DNA of 19,026 nt from NCBI GenBank assembly GCA_964579305.1, contig CAZOGY010000073.1:1-19026 (forward strand), read 5' to 3'. The notes under the pieces were generated by a model, which saw only the letters and a program-made list of their open reading frames with translations, was not told where the DNA came from and made no database searches. Numbering within the stretch: position 1 is the first letter of the stretch; each line of letters begins with the position of its first letter. The position numbers and the translations under genes were made by a program. The DNA is from JBCBWG01 sp964579305 (GTDB lineage Bacteria > Pseudomonadota > Alphaproteobacteria > Rhizobiales > Hyphomicrobiaceae). This document shows, in pieces, positions 8,162 to 14,868 of the stretch.

Positions 8162-9517
8162 TCAAAGTGAAGCAGTGGCCGTTCGACTTTTGAAAAACAT
8201 ACGCAGGCCTAATACGACGGCAATCACCAGGGGAACAAAATAAACGACGCCGTAAAGCTCGGTCCAGCTGACGCCGCCAGGCAGCCGCGGCCAATAAAGC
8301 AGAAAGCTTGCCAGTGTCATGAACAGCGCAGCCGGCGATAGGTAAAGGCAAAGGAACGGTACGATCCAGCCAAAATACCACGGATAATGCGGCGAAGTCA
8401 GCCAGACGAACGCTGCTGCAAGCAGCACAAGCATTCCGGGATGGATCTCACTGCGCCGCCGCCCCCAAAAAGCGATCGCTGCCAGTCCTGCAAGCACGCA
8501 AAGCGCCGCGAGCACATACGCCCGTCCCGCCGGCACATCGAACGGCAAATAACCAAAATCTCGCAGCATCCAGACGACGTGAAAGCCCCAACCCTGGCCA
8601 TACCCCTCATTGTCGAGATGCTGCCCGAGAAAGCCGATGACGTTGGCCCCAGCACCCCACGCATAGGGCAGGTAAAGCGCAGCGGCCACAATCACGAACA
8701 CCGTTGGTGCGCGCCAGTCCCACCGCTTCCAAAGCGCTGGAATAATCACCACAGGAAAGTACTTGATCAGCGTGGCAAGCGATAAAAGCGCGCCGGCAAG
8801 GCCTTGCCGCTTAAGCAGTATAGCCCAAACCGCAAGCAACATGAACGCAACGGCCGCCGCATCCAAATGCGCATGCGCCACGAATTCCCAAACCGGCAAA
8901 GGATGCCACGCATAAATGATTACCCGCTCGCGCGGCAAACCCCATGTCGTGAGGATCCCAATTAAAGCGCCGATGGAAATCGCTTCCATCGCCAGCATGA
9001 CAATCTTTTGGCCCCAAACGCTGTCAGAAATCAAATAGCCCGCCAGAAACAGCATTTCGGCAAACGGCGGATAGATTGTAACTGCGCGCTCTTTCTGGTT
9101 GATGTTGGGGTAGATCTCCGCGTCACGCAGATATTCCAGCTCGGGTGCGGCTGGAAAATAGAGATAGGGGTTCCAGCCATGCCACTGGATACGCCCGTCC
9201 CAGACATAGCGCAGTGCATCCGTTGTAATGATTTCGTGCGGGGTCCAAACCGCAACCAAGCGCATGGAAATCGCGGCTGCGATGATAATCCAAAAGCCAA
9301 GCGCGCTGATCCGACGGGACAGAACGAGCCAAAGCGCCGCCAAGTAGATCGCACCGTGCGCCAGGCCCGTCAGCACATAGCCCGGCACGGATCCTTCAGA
9401 GACCTGCCAGACCCCAACCCCGGCAAGCGCGGTGATCGCCCCCCCGAGAACGGTAAGCAAAGTACTGCCGCGCGGCCGGTTGTGGCCGTCTGCCGTCGCT
9501 GCATCCGCCGCCGTCAT
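8162..9517 (-). CDS. Polytopic membrane protein, GT-C / GT87-like mannosyltransferase family
   Basis: 451 residues with about ten or more hydrophobic helices, so an inner-membrane protein. After the first helices comes the loop TTDALRYVWDGRIQWHGWNPY (starting near residue 98), with Asp100 and Trp106-Asp107-Gly108. This acidic first-loop pattern (D..RY.WDG....G.NPY) is characteristic of polyprenyl-phosphate-sugar-dependent GT-C transferases of the DUF2029/GT87 and MptB-like type. TIYPPFAEMLF (~147-157), VWEFVAHAHLDAAAV and LIKYFPVVIIP are further family-like segments. Acceptor and donor are unknown; transfer of a mannose-like sugar from a lipid carrier at the periplasmic face is inference. The ATG at 9517 has GAGGA about 6 bases upstream. 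It is followed closely by the secreted pentapeptide gene, suggesting a joint envelope role. Confidence 0.75.
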   Translation of the reverse strand: MTAADAATADGHNRPRGSTLLTVLGGAITALAGVGVWQVSEGSVPGYVLTGLAHGAIYLAALWLVLSRRISALGFWIIIAAAISMRLVAVWTPHEIITTDALRYVWDGRIQWHGWNPYLYFPAAPELEYLRDAEIYPNINQKERAVTIYPPFAEMLFLAGYLISDSVWGQKIVMLAMEAISIGALIGILTTWGLPRERVIIYAWHPLPVWEFVAHAHLDAAAVAFMLLAVWAILLKRQGLAGALLSLATLIKYFPVVIIPALWKRWDWRAPTVFVIVAAALYLPYAWGAGANVIGFLGQHLDNEGYGQGWGFHVVWMLRDFGYLPFDVPAGRAYVLAALCVLAGLAAIAFWGRRRSEIHPGMLVLLAAAFVWLTSPHYPWYFGWIVPFLCLYLSPAALFMTLASFLLYWPRLPGGVSWTELYGVVYFVPLVIAVVLGLRMFFKSRTATASL

Positions 9518-9856
9518 CGCTATCCTCAGCGTGCGCCAAACCCTGGCTCATCAGACAATCGCTGGAAAAGCCTGTGCCGCACGCACGCCAAGCGCACAAG
9601 ACCAACATCTGCCCGTCACGGCCAGTTGATCTGCGCGCAAGGATGACCGCGTCGGACACCAACAAGGGCCGGTGCCTTTGCAAGCAGAACCTTGCCGCCG
9701 GTTCTCTGTGATCGGCGTCACAAGCCGCTGCGCACTCGCGCCACGTGACGGCCCTCGCCGTAACAACGCGGTTGACGCACATCGATTGGTAGCACCGACC
9801 CGTGCGGACACGTTTCCACCCGTGCGGACACGATTTAAACTGGCACCTTCGCCAGG
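9518..9856. other. Intergenic region between metY and the GT-C gene
   Basis: 339 bases without a supported gene. The metY-proximal end holds two different short tandem duplications (9798-9832 and 9835-9878). The rest probably contains the promoter of the GT-C/pentapeptide pair on the - strand; no clear -35/-10 elements or terminator hairpin were found. Overlapping open frames lack ribosome sites and recognisable content. Confidence 0.5.
9798..9832. repeat. 15-bp direct repeat with 20-bp period
   Basis: ACCCGTGCGGACACG occurs at 9798-9812 and again at 9818-9832, separated by TTTCC. It lies directly next to the 22-bp duplication at the metY end but is unrelated to it in sequence. Confidence 0.88.
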
Positions 9857-9878
9857 TTAAACTGGCACCTTCGACAGG
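9835..9878. repeat. 22-bp tandem duplication of the metY 3' end
   Basis: Two adjacent 22-bp copies (9835-9856 and 9857-9878), starting TTAAACTGGCACCTTCG, differing at one base (9852 C, 9874 A). The second copy is the last six sense codons and stop of metY; the first is a duplicate placed just beyond the stop, so the terminal KVPV-stop coding sequence appears twice. Confidence 0.9.
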
Positions 9879-11161
9879 GACTGTTCGAGGTCGGCGATAA
9901 TGTCGGCCTTGTCTTCGATGCCGACCGACAACCGCACCACGTCGTTGCCGGCCCCGGCCGCATCCCGCTCTTCGTCGGTGAGCTGGCGGTGTGTGGTCGA
10001 CGCCGGGTGGATCACGAGAGAGCGCGTGTCACCGATGTTGGCCAAGTGAGAAAACATCTCAAGGCCCTCAACGAAGGCCACGCCGGCATCGAACCCGCCC
10101 TTCAGACCAAACGTAAAGACCGCGCCAAAGCCGTTCGGACAAATGCGCTTGGCCGTCTCGTGGTTGGGATTGTCCGGAAGACCCGCGTAATTCACCCACG
10201 CAACCTTTTCGTGGCTCTGCAGGTATTGCGCAACGGCCAGCGCGTTCTCGCAATGCTGACGCATACGCAACGGCAGCGTTTCAACGCCGTTCAGGATCAA
10301 GAACGCGTTCATCGGCGCAATCGACGGCCCCAGATCACGAAGGCCCATGACGCGGCACGCGATCGCGAATGCGAAATCGCCAAACGTCTCCGCAAGGCGC
10401 ATGCCGTTGTAGGATGGGTTGGGCTCCACCAGCGTCTTGTAGGTGTGTTTGGCGTTGAGCCAATCAAACGTGCCGCAATCGACGATCACGCCGCCAATCG
10501 AATTGCCTTGGCCGCCGATGAACTTGGTCAGCGAGTGCACCACGATATCAGCGCCATAGGCCTTGGGCTGGCACAGGTACGGCGAGGCCATCGTATTGTC
10601 GACGATGAGAGGCACGCCAGCGTCCTTGGCGATTTTCCCGATCGCTTCCAAATCCATCACGTTGCCGGCCGGATTGGCCATCGATTCACAGAAGATGGCC
10701 CGCGTTTTGTCGGTGATCGCCGCTGCAATGGTCTCCGGCTGCATGCCGTCGGCCCAGCGCACGTTCCAGCCGAATTTCTTGTAGGCGTGGTTGAACTGGT
10801 TGACCGAGCCGCCATACAGCTGGCGGGTCGCAACGAACTCATCGCCCTGCTCCATAAGCGTATGAAATACGAGAAATTCCGCGGCATGACCGGAGGCGAC
10901 GGCCAGCGCAGCCGTGCCATCTTCTAATGCCGCAAGCCGACCCTCAAGCGCTGCCTGCGTGGGGTTCATGATCCGCGTATAGATATTGCCGAATGCCTCA
11001 AGCCCGAACAACGCGGCCGCATGGTCGGCATCGTTAAACACGAACGATGTAGTCTGGTAGATGGGCGTCACCCGGGCGCCGGTCGAGGGGTCAGGCGCCG
11101 CGCCGGCATGGACGGCAAGCGTGGCAAACTTCGGCGGCTGGCCGTTATTGGCATCCTGCAT
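9857..11161 (-). CDS. metY: O-acetylhomoserine aminocarboxypropyltransferase (O-acetylhomoserine sulfhydrylase)
   Basis: 434 residues, typical for MetY. It uses PLP to replace the acyl group of O-acetylhomoserine with sulfide (or methanethiol), giving homocysteine (or methionine) in the cytoplasm. Cys/Met-metabolism PLP-enzyme signatures are visible: YQTTSFVFNDADHAAALF (35-52), YTRIMNPTQAALEGRLAALE (61-80), the PLP-contact region VDNTMASPYLCQP (187-199), and the Schiff-base Lys213 in VVHSLTKFIGGQGNSIGG. The conserved start FATLAVHAGAAPD supports the ATG at 11161, with GAGGGA about 10 bases upstream. Its substrate derives from homoserine made by Hom. It appears monocistronic: 339 bases separate it from the next - strand gene. 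The last codons and stop are tandemly duplicated. Confidence 0.95.
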   Translation of the reverse strand: MQDANNGQPPKFATLAVHAGAAPDPSTGARVTPIYQTTSFVFNDADHAAALFGLEAFGNIYTRIMNPTQAALEGRLAALEDGTAALAVASGHAAEFLVFHTLMEQGDEFVATRQLYGGSVNQFNHAYKKFGWNVRWADGMQPETIAAAITDKTRAIFCESMANPAGNVMDLEAIGKIAKDAGVPLIVDNTMASPYLCQPKAYGADIVVHSLTKFIGGQGNSIGGVIVDCGTFDWLNAKHTYKTLVEPNPSYNGMRLAETFGDFAFAIACRVMGLRDLGPSIAPMNAFLILNGVETLPLRMRQHCENALAVAQYLQSHEKVAWVNYAGLPDNPNHETAKRICPNGFGAVFTFGLKGGFDAGVAFVEGLEMFSHLANIGDTRSLVIHPASTTHRQLTDEERDAAGAGNDVVRLSVGIEDKADIIADLEQSLSKVPV

Positions 11162-11587
11162 GGCTGTGTGTCCCTCGTTGGCTGAATGACTTGGGTGCCG
11201 GCATGGCTTGCGTGCCGGCAGCGCGGCAGTCCTGAACGGGCTTGTGGCGGGAGCCCGATCGGCCTGTCAATCGGCCTCGCGGGCAAACAAACTCTAAAAA
11301 ATCACGCCGCCCGAGGATGCCATTCTCTCCGGCGCCGACAGGGCACGCACAGGCGCACCATGTTGGCCTACAAACGCGCAATGCGTGACTTTCCCACCGC
11401 TCGCGCGTACTGGCCATACGCGTGGCCGCAGCATGCATGAAAACACACGCGCGGCTGAACTGTCACCCACGCGCATCACATAGCCGACCGGACGCCTCCT
11501 CTGATGCGGTTGTCTGAGAAGTTTGCTAACCCCTGACGCGCCTGCCGCGAGGCGAAGGCAAAACAATAAATCCTTGGGACGACGAAC
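11162..11587. other. Divergent intergenic region between metY and the Gly-rich gene
   Basis: 426 bases without a supported gene; it must contain promoters for both neighbours. On the metY side, two copies of the palindrome TGCCGGCA (11196-11203 and 11213-11220) can pair as an 8-bp stem with a 9-base loop, 35-59 bases upstream of metY. Further upstream CGGGCT/AGCCCG arms (about 11240-11259) form another hairpin, giving a structured leader. No match to SAM riboswitch consensus cores was found by eye. On the other side, CGCCT/AGGCG arms lie about 30-50 bases upstream of the ATG at 11588. Confidence 0.4.
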
Positions 11588-11887
11588 ATGGAAATGGACC
11601 TCATCCAGCTCGCTACGGGCGGCGTCGGTGGCCTCATCGGCGGCAATATCCTCGGCGCGATCTTCAAGCGCGGCGCCGGCGTGAACTCGCTGGTCGGCAT
11701 CATCGGCGGCGCGCTCGCAACGCAATTCTTCGGCGCTGAATACGGCCCGATGATCGGTGGCATTCTCGGCGAATACGGCAGTGATCCAACCAACCTCGCC
11801 AACATCGTTGGCAACCTCGGCGTTGGCGCTGGCGGCGGCGGCATCCTTGGCCTGGTGATTGGCCTCGTCCGCTCGCTCTTCCGCTAA
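11588..11887 (+). CDS. Small glycine-rich hydrophobic protein, conserved hypothetical
   Basis: 99 residues with no signal peptide. It consists of Gly-rich hydrophobic stretches: GGVGGLIGGNILGAIF (11-26), VGIIGGALATQFFG (36-49), PMIGGILGEYG (54-64) and VGAGGGGILGLVIGLVRSLF at the C-terminus. GxxxG spacing resembles glycine-zipper membrane segments. Similar short proteins occur next to housekeeping genes in alphaproteobacteria, some misleadingly labelled DNA methyltransferase; no such motif is present. Function unknown; membrane association is inferred. The ATG at 11588 has only a weak purine run upstream (GGGACGACGAAC); an internal ATG at 11594 could also serve. A TTCG hairpin lies 25 bases downstream. 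Open frames on the opposite strand have no recognisable content. Confidence 0.72.
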   Translation: MEMDLIQLATGGVGGLIGGNILGAIFKRGAGVNSLVGIIGGALATQFFGAEYGPMIGGILGEYGSDPTNLANIVGNLGVGAGGGGILGLVIGLVRSLFR

Positions 11888-11911
11888 TCGGCACGACCAC
11901 CACGTATGGCT

Positions 11912-11931
11912 GCGCGGCCTTCGGGCCGCGC
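11912..11931. terminator. Strong TTCG hairpin between convergent genes
   Basis: GCGCGGCC-TTCG-GGCCGCGC, a perfect 8-bp GC stem with a stable TTCG loop, 25 bases after the stop of the 11588-11887 gene and 80 bases from the stop of the convergent CoA-binding gene. No T-tract follows, so it may be a shared terminator or 3'-end protecting hairpin. Confidence 0.5.
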
Positions 11932-12010
11932 TACGGACGTCACGCGCAAGCAGCACGCCTCGCAATGGCCGAAAGAATCGCGCCTGCGAGGTCCCAAATC
12001 TGTGCACCGC

Positions 12011-12541
12011 TCAGCGACGGCGGATGACGTGACCTTGCACGCCGCCGGGCGCAAGCAACGGCCGGGCGCTTGAAATCACCCGCGAATTGACCCCAGCCCA
12101 GCCGATTTCACCCGACAGCCGCCCGTACTCAATTTTCGGGCACCTGTTCATGACGACGCGCAGCCCCGCCGCCTCGGCAGCTTCGGCGGCCGTATCATTG
12201 CGCACGCCAAGCTGCATCCAGACGGTCGACAGGCCAAGCGCCGTCTTGAGCGCGATCGCCTGATGCGTGATCTCGCCCGCGGCTTGTGAATTGCGAAAAA
12301 TATCAACGACATCAACGGTGGCTGGCACTTCGCTCAAATCGCCATAAACCGTCTGCCCAAGCAACTCCTGGCCTGCCAGCCCCGGATTGATCGGATGAAC
12401 CGTATAACCTTTTTGCAGAAGGTATTTCATCGCGAAGTAGCTGGGACGACTTGTGTTGGCCGAAGCCCCAACCAGTGCAAACACGCGCGCGCTTGCCAGG
12501 ATATCGGCGATGTATGCGTCGCTATAGCTGTCGTGGTTCAA
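12011..12541 (-). CDS. CoA-binding domain protein (YccU-like)
   Basis: 176 residues. The CoA-binding Rossmann-type domain covers nearly all of it: VFALVGASANTSRPSYFAMKYL (20-41), GYTVHPINPG (45-54), VDVVDIFRNSQAAGEIT (77-93), and the conserved tail VMNRCPKIEYGRL (130-142, Cys134). It is a cytoplasmic, probably nucleotide- or CoA-binding protein whose precise role is not established for the family. I chose the TTG at 12541 because GGGGAGA lies 6 bases upstream and the TTGA overlaps the stop (TGA, 12540-12538) of the preceding acyl-CoA gene, a classic translational-coupling arrangement; a TTG at 12556 would add five residues. Coupling to a CoA-family gene fits a CoA-related role. Confidence 0.85.
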   Translation of the reverse strand: MNHDSYSDAYIADILASARVFALVGASANTSRPSYFAMKYLLQKGYTVHPINPGLAGQELLGQTVYGDLSEVPATVDVVDIFRNSQAAGEITHQAIALKTALGLSTVWMQLGVRNDTAAEAAEAAGLRVVMNRCPKIEYGRLSGEIGWAGVNSRVISSARPLLAPGGVQGHVIRRR

Positions 12542-13425
12542 GCCCGGTCTCCCCAAACCGGATGGCGCTTTTCCAGGAATGCACCAATGCCTTCCTCGGC
12601 GTCGCGGGCCAGCATGTTTTGCGTCATGACTTCGGCGGCATAATCATAGGCGCCGCCGAGCGGCATCTCGATCTGCTCGTAGAAAGCGCGCTTCCCAATT
12701 GCGACCGTCTCGGATGATTTTGCCGCAATCTGCTCAGCCATCGCCTGGGCCGCGACCAAAGCTTGGCCCTCCGCCACCGTACGGTTGATCAGACCGAACC
12801 GGAACGCATCATCGGCAGAAATCAGCTCACCCAGCAGGAGCATTTCCATGGCATGCTTGCGCGCCACGTTGCGCGTGAGGGCAACCATGGGCGTTGAACA
12901 AAACAAGCCGATATTCACGCCGGGCGTACAGAATTTCGCACTGTCGGCGGCCACCGCCAGATCACATGTTGCAACGAGTTGGCAACCGGCCGCAGTCGCC
13001 GTGGCATGAACGGCTGCGATAAACGGCTTCGGCGAATGGACAATCGCCTGCATAAGTTCAGCGCACCGCGCCATGGTCAGCGCATAAAACGCGCGCCCGC
13101 GGTCGTCATCGGTCCGCCGCGCCGTCAGTTCCTTCAAATCATGGCCTGCGCAAAAGGCTGGCCCCTCCGCCGCAAGCAGGACAACGCGGATCGATGGGTC
13201 TGCGTTGACAGTTTCGATCGCACCCTTCAATGCCGCCATCATATCGAGCGACAGCGCATTGCGCGCCCGTGGCCGGTTGAGCGTCAGCGTCGCAACGCCA
13301 GTGTCCACGCGCTGCAAAACAAGCGGTGCGCTTTGCGCATCGCCAGCGGTACCGCTTTGGGCCTCGCGCGGTGTCTCATTCGGTGCGCCCCGTCCAGCAC
13401 CACCGATCGATCCGTCATCGTTCAT
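12538..13425 (-). CDS. Enoyl-CoA hydratase/isomerase family protein, ECHDC3-like
   Basis: 295 residues from the ATG at 13425. Residues 1-32 are a low-complexity Gly/Ala/Thr extension; the crotonase fold spans ~33-290. The CoA and oxyanion-hole segment FCAGHDLKEL (91-100) is present. The block ATAAGCQLVATCDLAVAADS (143-162) and CTPGVNIGLFCSTP (166-179), and the tail EEGIGAFLEKRHPVW, match the ECHDC3 subgroup. At the two positions that hold catalytic Glu in classical crotonases (GGGCE and QPE) it has Gln149 and Gly169, so ordinary hydratase activity is doubtful; another acyl-CoA reaction or a binding role is possible. The frame is open upstream to a start at 13554, but no family similarity lies there. 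A weak GTGAAG precedes the ATG. The stop overlaps the start of the CoA-binding gene. Confidence 0.88.
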   Translation of the reverse strand: MNDDGSIGGAGRGAPNETPREAQSGTAGDAQSAPLVLQRVDTGVATLTLNRPRARNALSLDMMAALKGAIETVNADPSIRVVLLAAEGPAFCAGHDLKELTARRTDDDRGRAFYALTMARCAELMQAIVHSPKPFIAAVHATATAAGCQLVATCDLAVAADSAKFCTPGVNIGLFCSTPMVALTRNVARKHAMEMLLLGELISADDAFRFGLINRTVAEGQALVAAQAMAEQIAAKSSETVAIGKRAFYEQIEMPLGGAYDYAAEVMTQNMLARDAEEGIGAFLEKRHPVWGDRA

Positions 13426-13584
13426 CGCTTCACCCAATCGATCGCAAAGGCCTATCGGCGCAGACAGTCGTGCGCGCGCTCGTGTTGCATCATTGACGCT
13501 TGCCTCCCGGTTGCGGCGAGGTCGGCGCGCAAACGTAGATGACCAAAGCAACACGACAAACCATGAATTGCTCGTGTTGCTTAT

Positions 13585-13637
13585 GTTTCAGACATTTGCT
13601 GCGAGCCGCCAGTCGACGAGTGGCAAATGTCTGAAAC
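13585..13637. repeat. 15-bp perfect inverted repeat with 23-bp spacer
   Basis: Arms GTTTCAGACATTTGC (13585-13599) and GCAAATGTCTGAAAC (13623-13637) flank 23 bases. The block lies in the 256-base gap between the secreted protein (stop at 13682) and the ECHDC3-like gene. There is no adjacent T-run on either strand. It could be a dispersed mosaic repeat, a remnant insertion element end pair, a large operator or an RNA hairpin. A short - strand open frame across it is probably not a gene. Confidence 0.9.
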
Positions 13638-13681
13638 GAAACACCAGCTTCCATCACAGGCGAGACAGCGCCAGACACCCG

Positions 13682-14242
13682 CTATTCGAGCACGCCCTCG
13701 ATATCCCTGGCAAACTTCTTCACCAGTTCAATGTTCTTGTCATACGTGATGCGCGGCGTGACCTTGATCGCGGATTCAAGTTCCTCGATCAGCAGCTTGC
13801 GTTCGTCAGCCGGGATCTCTGGATCCTTGCGAATTTCCTCAAGCTCGAACTTGATGGCCGTCTTGGGATCTTCGTAATCGCCCGTTTCCGGATCGATGCC
13901 CGCCATGATCAGCGTCACGTTCGATGCCACCAGATCCAGCTCTTCGAATGAAGAAAACCCAGCCTTTTTCGCGATCTCTGCCAGGATCTCGGTGAGTTTG
14001 GCCTCATTCGCGCTGACCGCTTCGATCGCATCGGCCCCATCGCGCATCATCTTTTGAGCCACGATGAACTTCTTGACCATGGCCTCAGTCAGTTCGATCT
14101 GACGGAACGTTCCGGATTCTTGCGTGATCTGGGTGTCCTGGGGCGCTGCGGAAGGCTCGGCCGGCTGCTGCGCCAGTGCCGAGGCGGACGCGCCCGCGAT
14201 CAAAAGCACCACCGCACACAGGGTCTTTGAAATCCGTGTCAT
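13682..14242 (-). CDS. Secreted protein of unknown function
   Basis: 186 residues from the ATG at 14242. Residues 1-24 are a signal peptide (basic MTRISK, hydrophobic core, SALA|QQP), so the mature protein is predicted to be periplasmic or exported. After a Pro/Gln/Ala linker (25-45), the rest is acidic and helical, with segments ELTEAMVKKFIVAQKMM, NEAKLTEILAEIAKKAGF, FEELDLVASNVTLIMAGID and ELVKKFARDIEGVLE. No catalytic motif or Cys is seen. I do not recognise a named family; it resembles conserved alphaproteobacterial hypotheticals. GGAGA lies about 9 bases before the ATG. The frame extends upstream to 14335, but that part would run into the divergent thioesterase region and lacks a signal-like start. 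Confidence 0.78.
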   Translation of the reverse strand: MTRISKTLCAVVLLIAGASASALAQQPAEPSAAPQDTQITQESGTFRQIELTEAMVKKFIVAQKMMRDGADAIEAVSANEAKLTEILAEIAKKAGFSSFEELDLVASNVTLIMAGIDPETGDYEDPKTAIKFELEEIRKDPEIPADERKLLIEELESAIKVTPRITYDKNIELVKKFARDIEGVLE

Positions 14243-14320
14243 TGTATGGTCTCCAACCAGCACGCTGGCAGCGTGGTTCGCGCAATCGCCAGTGCAACAG
14301 CTATTAGGGCGAGCAACGCC

Positions 14321-14800
14321 ATGCCACCACAACAAAGTGACCGCCTCGCGGACATGTCAGAGCCCGCGCGCGTCGCTCATTTGATGGCCCTCGTTGAACA
14401 GCACTTCCCACAGGTGCACGCGGGCGCCCGCGTTTCGATTGAGGCGCTGCCGCCGCAAGGTGGCGCGCGCGTTCGTCTGCATGAAGATCCAAGCAGCATG
14501 CGCCCTGGCGGGACGATCTCGGGCCCGGCAATGTTCAAGTTGGCCGACTTCGGCGTTTGGGTCGCCGTCATTGCAGCTTTGGGCGATGACGCAATTGAAG
14601 CCGTCACCACCTCGCTCACCATCAATTTCCTGCGCCGCCCGACGCCGGGAGACCTGATTGCCGACGTAACACTTCTGAAGGTGGGCCGCCGCCTGGCGGT
14701 GGCTGACGTGCGGATTTGGCGCGATGAGCCAACCGCGCCGCTTGCCCAGGCCACGGCGACCTACGCGATCCCCCCAGCCGCGGCACAGCTTCCGGCCTGA
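14321..14800 (+). CDS. PaaI-family hotdog thioesterase
   Basis: 159 residues. The single hotdog domain spans ~30-152: the helix SGPAMFKLADFGVWVAV (67-83, with the acidic Asp76 at the usual catalytic position), TTSLTINFLRRPTPGDL (96-112), VGRRLAVADVRIW (121-133) and QATATYAIP. Family members hydrolyse acyl-CoA thioesters, often aryl- or medium-chain; the substrate here is not known. I chose the ATG at 14321, with AGGGCGAG about 9 bases upstream; ATG 14354 is an alternative, while the start at 14246 adds sequence not typical of the family. It is divergent from the secreted protein, with only 78 bases between the two starts. The stop precedes the rplM promoter region. Confidence 0.85.
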   Translation: MPPQQSDRLADMSEPARVAHLMALVEQHFPQVHAGARVSIEALPPQGGARVRLHEDPSSMRPGGTISGPAMFKLADFGVWVAVIAALGDDAIEAVTTSLTINFLRRPTPGDLIADVTLLKVGRRLAVADVRIWRDEPTAPLAQATATYAIPPAAAQLPA

Positions 14801-14809
14801 ATCCACGAC

Positions 14810-14829
14810 TGCGGTACTATAATACCGCA
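14810..14829. promoter_or_regulatory. 20-bp palindrome containing TATAAT between the thioesterase gene and rplM
   Basis: TGCGGTA (14810-14816), a 6-base centre CTATAA, then TACCGCA (14823-14829). The whole 20 bases are palindromic apart from one mismatched pair, and TATAAT spans 14818-14823. It starts 9 bases after the thioesterase stop. It could be a regulator site or a terminator stem; T-rich sequence only begins about 13 bases later. Confidence 0.45.
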
Positions 14830-14868
14830 AACATAAGATGCTGTTTTTGTTGAGTTTTTCAAGGCCTC

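Noticed and set aside
9989..10927. 312-codon plus-strand frame opposite metY
   Set aside because: It lies inside metY, which is unambiguous; the product is Arg/His-rich with no domain, as expected for an antisense shadow.
11162..11310. SAM riboswitch upstream of metY
   Set aside because: By eye the leader lacks the conserved core of SAM-II (for example the GCTAAA segment) and of SAM/SAH elements, so only a generic structured leader is reported.
11294..12007. 237-codon - strand frame opposite the Gly-rich protein
   Set aside because: The plus-strand frame has the coherent hydrophobic Gly-rich pattern; the - strand product is compositionally random.
12538..13554. N-terminally extended ECHDC3-like protein starting at 13554
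   Set aside because: The extra 43 codons have no family similarity and no ribosome site; the ATG at 13425 is preferred.
13490..13678. Short - strand frame spanning the 15-bp inverted repeat
   Set aside because: Its coding sequence is dominated by the two inverted arms and it lacks a ribosome site; it is more likely repeat DNA than a gene.
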